The translations under genes were made by a program, and so were the position numbers. This document shows positions 18,441 to 26,808 of a stretch of DNA of 60,975 nucleotides, piece by piece. The stretch is from positions 1 to 60,975 of the forward strand of contig DATIPO010000232.1 in the NCBI GenBank assembly GCA_035471925.1, written 5' to 3'. Each line of letters begins with the position of its first letter. Within the stretch, counting starts at the first letter, position 1. Source of the stretch: JANQFM01 sp035471925. GTDB lineage: Bacteria > Acidobacteriota > UBA6911 > RPQK01 > DATIPO01. The notes under the pieces were generated by a model. That model worked only from the letters and a program-made list of their open reading frames with translations. It ran no database searches and was not told the origin of the DNA.

Positions 18441-20813
18441 CGAGGGGCGTCGATAGTGGTGGTGGCTTATGTCGCGGGCGAATTCATCATTGTGCGTAAG
18501 GAGTACTATTTGGACACCGTCCTTGTCGAGCAATACTGGTAGGAGTTCGGCGGCGAAGGTCCTGAAATGCTCCCGATCCATCGATTGCACGGGATCGTCA
18601 AACACAAGTACGGCATGGCCTAACAGCCGGGCCCTCGTGATGAATGCGGCCAAGCCGATCACGTTGACCTGTGACTCGCTGAAAACTCGTAGAGCGTCGA
18701 GTTCTGCCTCGGTTGTACCGTCCGTTAGAAGAGCCTTGACTGCCATTGCCAGCTTGAAGCCCTTGCCCCGTGGCTTAGGGATCTCGATTTCATGGAAGCG
18801 GATACCGGTGTCCTTGCGCAAGAGGTTCCAGACCCTCGCCATCTCGCCGCTGAAACTCTGCCTCTTGTCTTCAATGATAGCACTGCGGAATTTGATGAGT
18901 TCGCCTCGGATGAGCTTTAAGAGACGCTGGGCCTCTAAGCGCGCTCGCTCCCAACGCATCCCCTCCTTGATGTCTGACCGGGCGTCGGCAGCGTCCAGCC
19001 ATCTTTGGCGTACCAGGTATTCGGGATCTCCCTCAGCAGATGCTCCCACCTCCTGCTCCAGTTCCTTAAGTGCTCCCCGGAACCTCTCGGCTGACGGTGA
19101 TGGCGAAAGTCCACTTTGAAGTTGGCGGGTGACTGCACTGAATTCCTCCTCTGCCTCTGAAATGTCCTCTCCGTGCCGCAATCGACGGAGGAGGCCCGTC
19201 ATCGAGTCTAGGGCTCTCGCGGATTTTTTGAGTTCTTTACTATACTCTTGAGCTTCTCCGACAGTTCTACTGGCGGTTTCCCGAATTGATCCTGGCGTTC
19301 GAGCGATCTGCTTCTTGGTTTCGCTCTTGGACGGAAGGGCTGACGCTGCCTTTGAGCACCTCTCCCCGAGCTGGCTGACGGCTTCATCTAGTCGCGTCAA
19401 CGCTTCCTCCCAATCCTTTTGGGACACATCAAGAGCCCGAGATTGAGCCTTCCAGTCGGCGAGGTCGGATAGGCGGGCAGGACTCAGCGTCTCCCGCTGG
19501 TCAAGGCAAAGTGGGCAGACCTGCGGTTCAGTCGCCTCTAGGGATAGAAATCCAGCCTGTGCAAGTTCGTCGGCCGCTCTAGCGAGTATTCGCTTGGCGG
19601 TGTCAACCTCTTTCGCTATGTGCTCCATCCTCTGGCGGCTTGCTAAGGCATCGGTAAGTTCAGTGATGGGGCGTTGGAGTTGGTTATCAAAAGTCTCTAT
19701 AGTAATCGTCGGGCCCTTAGCAAGTTCTCTAAGGCCTACCAAGAGGGGTAGTTCCTCTTGGCGTTTCCATTCCTGGCGCGATTCGAGAGAACGGCGGCAA
19801 TCGTGAAAGGAATCTATGGTGTCAAGGCCATCCAGATTTCTTCGAGCTGCCTCAAGCAACTTTGACTCAAACTGACTGCTGATTTCACCTCGCTCCGCTG
19901 TTCTTCGGATCTGTGCCAGATCCTTGTTCAGCAGTGGATCGTCCAGTGTTTGAACTAGCGACTCAAGACGCGACAATGCTGCTTCGCCTTTTGGTGGAGG
20001 GAACTCCTTAAGAGTGGCATCGCCGATGATCGCCTTTTCGATAAGGCCGGTCAACTCATCAATCTGGAGGAGTTCCTCGAAGTATTCGCGTCGTTCCTTT
20101 GGGTCCTTGCGAATGAATTCCCCTAAAGTATGCTGCATGAGGAGTGGGGCTATTCCTGCAAAAAGTGCGGAAAGCAGTTCTTGCCACTCAGAGGGCGAGA
20201 GATCTTTCCCATTGCGAAGAATGCGGGATTTGGGCAGAGATTTCGACAGGGCAGCGTAGTCACGCTCCAGCACCCTTCTAAGAGTGCAGTGTTCATTATC
20301 AACACTGAAGACCATTTCAACCCAGGTGCTTTCGTCACCTGGGCGAAACTGATTGGAAATCAGATCCTTGAGCTCTCGAGGATTGCCCGCCTGTCTTCGG
20401 GACAATTCGCCCGTTAAGAGCCATTCAATAGCCTCCGAGATGCTCGTCTTCCCACTGCTGTTTGGACCTTCGACGACGATTAGATCGGCGTCGACGTTCA
20501 GTGGCTCGGCGAGCTTCCGAAAGCCGCGAAAGTAATGGGGTTCGATGGAGAGCAGGCGGACATCCTTGGTGGCCAGAGGGCGTGCGAGCTTAGAAAGGCC
20601 CCCGCCCTTGGTTCCGGTCCTTTTCCCGACAAGCTGGATATCGAAAGTGCACCCTGACGCGACGCTCTGGATCAGTGCTTCGAACCATTGATGCAGCCAA
20701 GTCTGATCGTCGTCGTCACATCTTCGCCCTGGATAGGCCTGTACCAAACTGCCTATCGGATCTGGAAGATCCGCGAGCACGCGAAGCACCAAATCCTTCG
20801 ACCAGTCGTTCAT
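18381..20813 (-). CDS. SMC/Rad50-like ATPase, C-terminus apparently lost
   Basis: This is an 810-codon reading. Walker A GPNSSGKTS lies at residues 116-123. A long coiled-coil region (about 240-680) follows, with a CPLC zinc-hook-like pair at 433-436. Then come an ABC-signature-like segment (SESQVNVIGLA), Walker B with D-loop (VLVFDDPVQSMD) and the switch His (LLTHNDEFAR). The last 23 residues after SHHHY are Arg-rich, unlike the family, and are antisense to the fragment at 18128-18440. The true C-terminus therefore seems displaced by inversion. The overall plan resembles ATPases of anti-phage systems such as Lamassu-type or RloC-like proteins, but the family is not assigned. It may be non-functional. 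Confidence 0.75.
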   Translation of the reverse strand: MNDWSKDLVLRVLADLPDPIGSLVQAYPGRRCDDDDQTWLHQWFEALIQSVASGCTFDIQLVGKRTGTKGGGLSKLARPLATKDVRLLSIEPHYFRGFRKLAEPLNVDADLIVVEGPNSSGKTSISEAIEWLLTGELSRRQAGNPRELKDLISNQFRPGDESTWVEMVFSVDNEHCTLRRVLERDYAALSKSLPKSRILRNGKDLSPSEWQELLSALFAGIAPLLMQHTLGEFIRKDPKERREYFEELLQIDELTGLIEKAIIGDATLKEFPPPKGEAALSRLESLVQTLDDPLLNKDLAQIRRTAERGEISSQFESKLLEAARRNLDGLDTIDSFHDCRRSLESRQEWKRQEELPLLVGLRELAKGPTITIETFDNQLQRPITELTDALASRQRMEHIAKEVDTAKRILARAADELAQAGFLSLEATEPQVCPLCLDQRETLSPARLSDLADWKAQSRALDVSQKDWEEALTRLDEAVSQLGERCSKAASALPSKSETKKQIARTPGSIRETASRTVGEAQEYSKELKKSARALDSMTGLLRRLRHGEDISEAEEEFSAVTRQLQSGLSPSPSAERFRGALKELEQEVGASAEGDPEYLVRQRWLDAADARSDIKEGMRWERARLEAQRLLKLIRGELIKFRSAIIEDKRQSFSGEMARVWNLLRKDTGIRFHEIEIPKPRGKGFKLAMAVKALLTDGTTEAELDALRVFSESQVNVIGLAAFITRARLLGHAVLVFDDPVQSMDREHFRTFAAELLPVLLDKDGVQIVLLTHNDEFARDISHHHYRRPSRRSQVGVSRRLASWRLYTF

Positions 20814-21080
20814 AAAAGCGCAACGCCCCCTTTCACTTCAACTAGTAGAACGTGATCGCGAGAGGATTCTCCTCAATCTTACAAAACTAAGTTCTTCCCA
20901 CTGGCGCTTAATGCAGCAGAGCGCACAGTCTGTCGCCGGATGAGAGACCAGCGTGGTGAGCGAAACGTTCTTGTCCAGACGGGATGCTCACCTCACCTAG
21001 TGTCGACAATTGTCGCAATGTAAGGGAGACCGGAAACACGCGCTCCTGCCCCCGCCGCAAACGGGAGAACAGCTCTGGCA

Positions 21081-21222
21081 GCAGCCCTTTCACGGACTTG
21101 AAGAACTCATTTCGCGACGCCCTCAAGAAGGCCGGGATCGAAGACTCCGGTTCCATGACACGAGGCACTGCTTCGCCAGTTACTTGGTGATGAAGGAGGG
21201 AGATGGATCAGTTCTGGCCTAA
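21081..21222 (+). pseudogene. Tyrosine recombinase (integrase) relic
   Basis: This is a C-terminal catalytic fragment split over two frames. The first frame gives FTDLKNSFRDALKKAGIEDS. A one-base deletion (GACT-CCGG where GACTTCCGG is expected) shifts to the second frame, which gives RFHDTRHCFASYLVMKEGD. HDTRH is the HxxR box of phage-type integrases. The expected LGH and catalytic Tyr segments are missing. It lies inside the 11-kb tRNA-Asn island and fits an old integrative element. Confidence 0.8.
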
Positions 21223-21969
21223 CCAATCTACGCGGTATCTCTCGACTTCTTTCTCCAACTCGATCGCTTCCTGATCACGCCCGTGTCTTCGAAGTTCATG
21301 AATCAGGTCCCTTCCGTAGGCCATTTTCTTCTGGCCGGTCGAGGCTTCGTAAGCTGCACGCCAGTGTCCGAGTCCCTGATCCACTTCCCCGTCCTGGAGC
21401 AACCGGGCGCCTATGGCGCGGTGGGCGCCCGCGTGGGTTGGATCAAGCTGCAATACTCTCTTCCAGATTTCTGTCTTTTCTTGTGGCTTCGCAAGTGTAC
21501 GCGCGTAATCCATCAGCACTTGGGCGTCGTTAGGTTGGAGCTCCACGAGCCGCTTCAGGGCCAGGGCTCTCTTGGATTTGTACTCGTTCTTCTCAGGAGG
21601 GCTCCTGTCGAGGTAAACGTGGATGAGTACGTTGTACGCCTCGGCTAGGAGGCGCAGGGTCTCCGGATCTTGCTCCTCTGATAACTCTGCAGCCTTTTCG
21701 AGCTCAGCGATTGCCTGCTCCAAGCCGGCCCTCGAAGAACCCATGCAATCTGCACAGTTCTTCTCAAGGAGCCTCCGGCCTTCCTCACGATGGCTCTCGA
21801 AAGAGTCCCGTTGCCCCTCGGAAGCCTCTTCGTGAGGCGCGGCAGCAGGCGACTCTTCGCCGGTTGGCTTCTGTGGCGAGCAACCGGTCTCCATTGCTAC
21901 AGCACTGAAGAGGATTGCTACGAGAATTAAGGAAACTACTCGTCGACTAGTTGTTATGTACATGCACAT
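21208..21969 (-). CDS. TPR-containing lipoprotein
   Basis: A 253-residue protein. A signal peptide (VVSLILVAILFSAVA) leads to a probable lipobox at ETGC-S, then a Pro/Glu-rich tether. Residues about 75-235 are helical TPR-like repeats (GLEQAIAELEKAAELSEEQD, ALKRLVELQPNDAQVLMDYA, VLQLDPTHAGAHRAIGARLL). Two in-frame ATGs (21969 and 21963) are possible. The start overlaps the end of the upstream 955-residue exported protein by 23 nt, so they are translationally coupled and probably act together at the cell envelope. Confidence 0.85.
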   Translation of the reverse strand: MCMYITTSRRVVSLILVAILFSAVAMETGCSPQKPTGEESPAAAPHEEASEGQRDSFESHREEGRRLLEKNCADCMGSSRAGLEQAIAELEKAAELSEEQDPETLRLLAEAYNVLIHVYLDRSPPEKNEYKSKRALALKRLVELQPNDAQVLMDYARTLAKPQEKTEIWKRVLQLDPTHAGAHRAIGARLLQDGEVDQGLGHWRAAYEASTGQKKMAYGRDLIHELRRHGRDQEAIELEKEVERYRVDWLGQN

Positions 21970-24814
21970 GATCCACGCTCATGTCGTTACAGGCTCTTTG
22001 AGTTCCGCCGTCTTCTGGAATTGACACGTCCGCCACCATATCACCTGCGGCTTCCAGCGCGCAGTAAAGCTCCGGCAGACTGTAGTCCATTGGTCTTGTG
22101 CTGGTAAAGGTCAAGTCGACAGCATCGCCGAACTGGTGCCTGCTGTTTTTAGTGCCGCCGATTGCCTCGTTGCGCTCAGGATTCCGCCAGGCACTGGTTA
22201 GAATCAAACCAAAGTTTGTAGTCTCGTCTCGGGCTGTGGTTTCAGCGATTCCATTCGGTCCGGCGAGAATGGCGTCACCGGCTTGGTTGAGGACGTCATC
22301 GCATTCAGGGTTTTGGCTCTCGTGGCATGGCTCGGTCTTTAGAAGCTTGCCGACTTCGTTAAACTCGGCTCCGGCCGTGACGACTGCGGTCATCGGGTCG
22401 AGATTCTGCGTTCCGACTCCCGTAGCTTGGACATCGTCGTAGATGAGTTCGTTGAACTTGTCGCGGACTTGCTGGGCGAGGCCGGCCGGATTGCCGAGGA
22501 TCCTACTGTAGACGGTAAACTGTAGAACCTCGCTCACCGAGAAGTTGGTCGTACTGCTCGGACTAACCAACTGGTTTCTGGTCGGCACGTCGAGTGCATG
22601 GTTGACGTATTCCTGGCGGATGATGTTCTTTTCGTCCTGAGTTATCTGGACTGAGTCTGAGCCGCCGGTGATGGCTGCGGTGATTTGAAAGGTCAGCGGG
22701 TCACTTGCTTGACAGCTTCCGTTTCCGGGGCTCGAACAGCTTGATCCAGCTAGGTAAGGTTTATGCATGGGGTCGGGCTGAAAAGAGAGGTTTGGTCCCT
22801 GTTGGTTCGAGGGTGAGACATTCTTGATATCGCCGACTTGGGCTGTTACTGTCCAAGTGATCACGTCCTGACACGAGCTGGGCGATTTTTCGGCGGCTGC
22901 CTGGATTGTGTTGGTGGACAGGAACATGAGACTGGATGGAGGCTGAGTGACTGAGACGTCGCAGCTTGGTTGGGATACTTGGACGAATGCGCTTGCGAAG
23001 AAGGAGGGGCAGTTGGGGTTGCAGAGCAGCTCGCCTTCCTCAAAGGTGCAGGCCGTCCATTCGGCGGTGATGGTGGCGGAGCCTGCGCCTTCTCCTGTGG
23101 TCGTGCCGTTGAATTGTTCGACGCTGGCGATGAAGGTGTTGCTGCTTTGCCACTGGGCTGTGGTCACTTCGAAGGGTCCGCAGATGGCCTCGTAGCAGTT
23201 GATGGTCTCCTCCCATGCTCTGAGAGTGGTCTGCTCGCCGACTTGGATTCCGGCCGTTCCAGGCTGCACGTAGCCGGCGTGGAAGCTGTCCGGGCAGCAG
23301 TTGGTGCAGGAGTAGGTCCGGCTGGTGCCTTGTTCCAGGTCGATGTATTCGGCTCGGGCGATGAGGACGATGCCGTCGGGATTACGGGCCGACCACAGCA
23401 CCTGCCCTCCGGTTTCCTCTTGGGCCGGCGGGTTGCCGAAGAAGTGTGCGGGGGGCTCATCCCGCAATCGCCGCATGTCGACTCTTCTGCTTTCGTTGGG
23501 TGCCAGGAGTTGGATTCCGGAGGTGAAGATGCCCTGCGAGTGGAGGACGTGGAAGACGAATTGCTGGCGTTGGCCGGTGGTGTTCTTGAAGTGGACAAGC
23601 GTGTCGGTCTGCTCGTCGACCGTCCAGGGGACGCCTCCGGCGCTGCTTGAGAGTGTTTCGGGGTCGAGGATGGGGACTTGTGAGACGTGGGAGCCGTCGG
23701 GAGTCGCGGAGAAGACGGATGCGACGATGTGTTGGGGAAAGCCGTCGTGGTTGATTTCCACGCCCGCCGTCCCGCCGTTTGGGCGGAGGTCAAGCTGGTT
23801 GATGGTTTCGAGAGCCGCGGGGCCGAGGTCTGTGATCTCTTTGGGAAGAAGCCGGGTGGAAGGCAGCGGGAGGTGCCGGGCGTTTCCTTGCGGGTCTGTC
23901 AGGTGCAGCGAGGCCTGAAGATTAACAGGCTCGTCTCCGGTGTTGTGGACGAGCATCACCGGGCGGATTTTCTTCCCCGGTGATGGGTCCAAGCGTAGTC
24001 CCGTGCCGTGAAGGGTTGTTGACGAATGAATCGCCGGGTCGTTGAATTCGACCTGGAAGGATGAGCCGCGGGCTGGCCCCGCGATCATGCCCCGGGCCAG
24101 CAGGTCGCCTGCTTCACCGGAGTGGCTCAGTGAGATGGCACCCGCCTGCGCCAATCGGCGCTGTCGTTTCTTAGACAGGTCGAGAACTTGCACCTGATGG
24201 GGCTTGAGGCTGATCTGCTCGCTGAGTTCATGGGTGCCGCCGATGCCCGTCATTTCTAATTCCACTGTCAGGGGATCAGGGCGGCGGTTGGCCAGCACCA
24301 GCGCGAATTCGGAATTGGGGCTGGGCAGCCACCAGAGGCCTTCCAGCCGGGAGGAGGCGAAATTCGTTGTCGGGTCGATGAGTTGTTCGTAGAAGTGTCT
24401 GGCGTGGCGTTGGTCTTTCATGACAATTTGGGCGCCCAACTCCAGCCGCTTGCCTGAGTGGTTGAGTTCGAGTTGTCCCTTGCCAAAGGCTGGTCCCGCT
24501 TCGGAGACGAGCGGTTTGAGCGGGATTTCGTCGGCCCCTTCGATGTAGATGCTCTCGAGGCGGAATTGTTCCCGTGACAGGCTTCGAAGTGTGATGTCTA
24601 CTTGGAGCGTGCCGGGGCCCTTGTTGTTGAGCATCAGGGAGGCGTCGAAGTTTTCGGTGTCGTAATAGGTGCCTGCCAGGACTTTTGAGCTGGGCGGGGC
24701 TTCTTGCCAGGCTGACGCGACCAAGGTTAGTGAGGACGCGCCTGCCAGAACGGCCGCGATGAGCAGAGGCCGGAAGATGCGGGTGGTGACCGGAGAAAAA
24801 AAACTCTGACTCAT
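21947..24814 (-). CDS. Large exported protein with C-terminal M15-peptidase-like domain
   Basis: This is a 955-residue protein starting at an ATG preceded by AAGGAGG. It has a signal peptide (IFRPLLIAAVLAGASSLTLV). Residues 40-460 are beta-rich repeats about extracellular adhesion-like strands. Residues about 500-600 hold Cys-rich and Big2-like Ig segments (WQSSNTFIASVEQ, GEGAGSATITAEW). The last 100 residues resemble M15/VanY-type peptidases: LTSAWRNPERNEAIGG, then SRHQFGDAVDL (SxHxxGxAxD) and a terminal DHVHVH. That suggests a peptidoglycan or peptide hydrolase. The middle region is unassigned. It is coupled to the lipoprotein gene downstream, and lies in the tRNA-Asn island. Confidence 0.82.
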   Translation of the reverse strand: MSQSFFSPVTTRIFRPLLIAAVLAGASSLTLVASAWQEAPPSSKVLAGTYYDTENFDASLMLNNKGPGTLQVDITLRSLSREQFRLESIYIEGADEIPLKPLVSEAGPAFGKGQLELNHSGKRLELGAQIVMKDQRHARHFYEQLIDPTTNFASSRLEGLWWLPSPNSEFALVLANRRPDPLTVELEMTGIGGTHELSEQISLKPHQVQVLDLSKKRQRRLAQAGAISLSHSGEAGDLLARGMIAGPARGSSFQVEFNDPAIHSSTTLHGTGLRLDPSPGKKIRPVMLVHNTGDEPVNLQASLHLTDPQGNARHLPLPSTRLLPKEITDLGPAALETINQLDLRPNGGTAGVEINHDGFPQHIVASVFSATPDGSHVSQVPILDPETLSSSAGGVPWTVDEQTDTLVHFKNTTGQRQQFVFHVLHSQGIFTSGIQLLAPNESRRVDMRRLRDEPPAHFFGNPPAQEETGGQVLWSARNPDGIVLIARAEYIDLEQGTSRTYSCTNCCPDSFHAGYVQPGTAGIQVGEQTTLRAWEETINCYEAICGPFEVTTAQWQSSNTFIASVEQFNGTTTGEGAGSATITAEWTACTFEEGELLCNPNCPSFFASAFVQVSQPSCDVSVTQPPSSLMFLSTNTIQAAAEKSPSSCQDVITWTVTAQVGDIKNVSPSNQQGPNLSFQPDPMHKPYLAGSSCSSPGNGSCQASDPLTFQITAAITGGSDSVQITQDEKNIIRQEYVNHALDVPTRNQLVSPSSTTNFSVSEVLQFTVYSRILGNPAGLAQQVRDKFNELIYDDVQATGVGTQNLDPMTAVVTAGAEFNEVGKLLKTEPCHESQNPECDDVLNQAGDAILAGPNGIAETTARDETTNFGLILTSAWRNPERNEAIGGTKNSRHQFGDAVDLTFTSTRPMDYSLPELYCALEAAGDMVADVSIPEDGGTQRACNDMSVDHVHVHNN

Positions 24815-25207
24815 GGTGTCCTCCTTGGCTTCTAGATTGGTGTTGCTCCAGTTAAGTTCAATGCTTTTGAAGTTTCTCGATAATCTCTATTGCAGTTTAC
24901 TGTTTGGCTCTGGTCAGAATGATTAAGCTAACTCGCCTTTTTGTGTGGCAAACGGCGGTTGCTCAAAAGATTTCATGCTCTAAGTGGAGAGGAGCGTTGT
25001 ATGGGAAAGAAAGATGGCTTGAAGAGGGGGCGTGCACCGGGGTTCTCCGCGAAGCTGTCCAAGCATGGCAGGACAAAGAACGCCTCCTCTCAGAACACAG
25101 GGGATGGCTGAGGCAGTACAGGGATCTTAAGCAACGGGGCGAACTCCTGTCGTTCTAGATCTAGAGGCTTGCAAGGGTCCTTTGAAGTGGCAGATGTTCT
25201 GATCGGG
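24815..25207. other. Intergenic region with weak small-ORF signals
   Basis: Two overlapping plus-strand frames exist. One is an 84-codon frame from 24904 without a clear ribosome site. The other is a 36-codon basic frame from 25001 (MGKKDGLKRGRAPGFSAKLS...) preceded by GAGAGGAG. Neither has a recognisable family. The region also holds the promoter of the 955-residue exported protein. Confidence 0.3.
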
Positions 25208-25828
25208 CTATGTTTTGAAGTGGCGGGTTAGGTTCTTAACGGCGTGTTTGTAATTGGAGCCTCGGGAGGGGTGCTTGATTGGAATGATCTTTGCTTTTTT
25301 GCCGTCCTTCAGGTCGAGTTCGCGCGGAGGCCGGTCCTGAAAGATTTGGGCGTCTGGGTAGAAGAGGTCGCACGCATAGCCACCGGTCAGTATGATGTTT
25401 CGAGGACGCAGGTCTTCTATCAGCCGTTTGAGTAGTTCGTCCATGCGCTTCTCAGATTCGCGAAAATGAGGAGTGCGTCTTAGGCTCCCAATCCCGATTG
25501 GGCCAGTCTGGACAGCGCAGCGATTGGTCCCGATCCAACGTTCGTCCAAGACTAGTCCTGCTCTGGCAACGACTTCACGGATGCCCTTCGCGAACCTGTG
25601 ATCATGAAGGAGGAAAGTGTTCTCCTTTGGAAGGGCTGAGGCGAAGTTGTCTGCGATCTCCTCCGACCGGCGGAGATCTTGAGCAAAGTCGCTGTGGTTC
25701 GTGCCGATCACGAGTGCGATGGGATCTCTGAAGACAGGCGTGCAGAATGGGATTATGCGTTTCGGCTGGTAGGCTGCCCAAATGGTCCTAATCTCTTTGA
25801 AGTAGTGGTCTGGAAACGACGTTGCCAC
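25208..25828 (-). CDS. Uracil-DNA-glycosylase-fold-like protein
   Basis: About 206 residues from a GTG at 25828, chosen because a strong GGAGGAG lies 4 nt upstream. The longer in-frame N-terminus looks non-coding. Segments resemble the UDG superfamily: ALVIGTNHSDF near the N-terminal strand/loop, WIGTNRCAVQTGPIGI, the central strand IILTGGYACDLFYP, and IPIKHPSRGSN near the C-terminus in the place of the HPS leucine-loop motif. The match is by eye and the residues for catalysis are not secure, so the call is tentative. It is the last gene of the island before the intact S23 copy. Confidence 0.5.
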   Translation of the reverse strand: MATSFPDHYFKEIRTIWAAYQPKRIIPFCTPVFRDPIALVIGTNHSDFAQDLRRSEEIADNFASALPKENTFLLHDHRFAKGIREVVARAGLVLDERWIGTNRCAVQTGPIGIGSLRRTPHFRESEKRMDELLKRLIEDLRPRNIILTGGYACDLFYPDAQIFQDRPPRELDLKDGKKAKIIPIKHPSRGSNYKHAVKNLTRHFKT

Positions 25829-26008
25829 TTCTCTCCTCCGCGACGGCCATTGTGACCGATTGGCGTTCCGAGAGCAAAGGTTTGAGAGTTCTCCTATGGG
25901 GGCTTTACCTGAAAGACCACCGGGAAGCGTGGCGAGCGGGGCCGGGGTCAAGAACCTGCCGCCTTTATTGTAGGGCCTTCCTCGCCCACAAGAATGACTC
26001 ATCTGAGA

Positions 26009-26374
26009 TCAAAGTCCCTTTTTTCTGGCGGTCTTTTTCGAGGCGACAACGATGGCGACGAGTTGGTCGGCCTCGGATTGCAGGGCCCGGAGTTGGGCTT
26101 GGCCTGTTTCGGTCATTTCCTGCAAGAGTTCCAGCCAGTAGATGCATTCGTCCGCCTCCTCCTCGACGATGGAGAGTTTGGCGATGAAGTCGCGCCGGGA
26201 TTTGGCGCGGCGGGCGGCGCGGTAGTTGGCGCCGACAGAGGTGGCGGCGCGGACGAGTTGGCGACGGACTAAGCCGACTTCGGTGCTTTTCGGCAGCCCG
26301 GCGCAGAGGCGCAGGCTAGCCAGTGCGAAGTTGCGGGTGCGTGCCACGAGGTCCTGGGCATTTTTCTTTCTCAT
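26009..26374 (-). CDS. Four-helix-bundle protein (S23/bAvd-like)
   Basis: 121 residues from the ATG at 26374 (MRKKNAQDLVARTRNFALAS), preceded by GAAGG as in the degraded left copy. The family core is complete: RQLVRAATSVGANYRAARRA, then EADECIYWLELL, then SEADQLVAIVVASKKTARKK. This family forms pentameric four-helix bundles, is encoded in 23S rRNA intervening sequences, and is related to Avd of diversity-generating retroelements. The molecular role of free-standing members is unclear. Here it lies 147 nt downstream of tRNA-Asn on the same strand, with the palindromic repeat between them. No reverse transcriptase was seen. Confidence 0.9.
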   Translation of the reverse strand: MRKKNAQDLVARTRNFALASLRLCAGLPKSTEVGLVRRQLVRAATSVGANYRAARRAKSRRDFIAKLSIVEEEADECIYWLELLQEMTETGQAQLRALQSEADQLVAIVVASKKTARKKGL

Positions 26375-26446
26375 GCCTTCTATAACGTGCCAAAAGGCAA
26401 AAGCTACAACGGCTCGATAAAGAAGGAAGGCAAAGAAGGGAAGAGA

Positions 26447-26520
26447 AGTGCGAGGTTCGATAGGCGAAGTTCGAAGGGTCGCCAGTTCGAAATTCGAATT
26501 TCGCAATTCGAACTTCGAAA
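26447..26520. repeat. TTCGAA-rich palindromic repeat, right copy
   Basis: This contains an 11-bp perfect inverted repeat (CGAAGTTCGAA at 26465-26475 and TTCGAACTTCG at 26507-26517). Between the arms is a 16-bp perfect palindrome CGAAATTCGAATTTCG at 26488-26503. It abuts the tRNA-Asn CCA end. It is nearly identical to 15446-15522. Confidence 0.8.
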
Positions 26521-26596
<76 letters not shown>

Positions 26597-26742
26597 GCAG
26601 TGCTCTAAGGCGAACCCATAGACTACAAAATGGAGGCTGTTCGAGTCAAGCGCGTGGCGGGGTAGGTAATGGGTTGTAACTAGCCTATTACCGTGGGGTG
26701 CATGTACCCTCTGCCAGGGGTTGTTTACTGGCCGGAAGAGAG

Positions 26743-26775
26743 CCGCTGCGGGAGGTCGGGGGACTCCCGCAGCGG
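26743..26775 (-). terminator. GC-rich hairpin after the exported protein gene
   Basis: Perfect 12-bp arms (CCGCTGCGGGAG / CTCCCGCAGCGG) around a 9-nt loop, 34 nt past the stop of the gene at 26809-28392. There is no U-tract on either side, so it may stabilise the mRNA end rather than act as a classical intrinsic terminator. Confidence 0.55.
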
Positions 26776-26808
26776 AGCGCGAGATCGGGGGAAATCTGGG
26801 TGCGCGTC

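Noticed and set aside
25829..26002. N-terminal extension of the glycosylase-like protein
   Set aside because: A strong Shine-Dalgarno sequence precedes the GTG at 25828, and the upstream residues look non-coding.
26009..26374. Diversity-generating retroelement because of the Avd-like gene
   Set aside because: No reverse transcriptase, template repeat or variable repeat could be found in the window.
26375..26506. N-terminal extension of the S23-like protein
   Set aside because: The extension is a translation of the palindromic repeat and lacks a ribosome site; the ATG at 26374 has GAAGG upstream.
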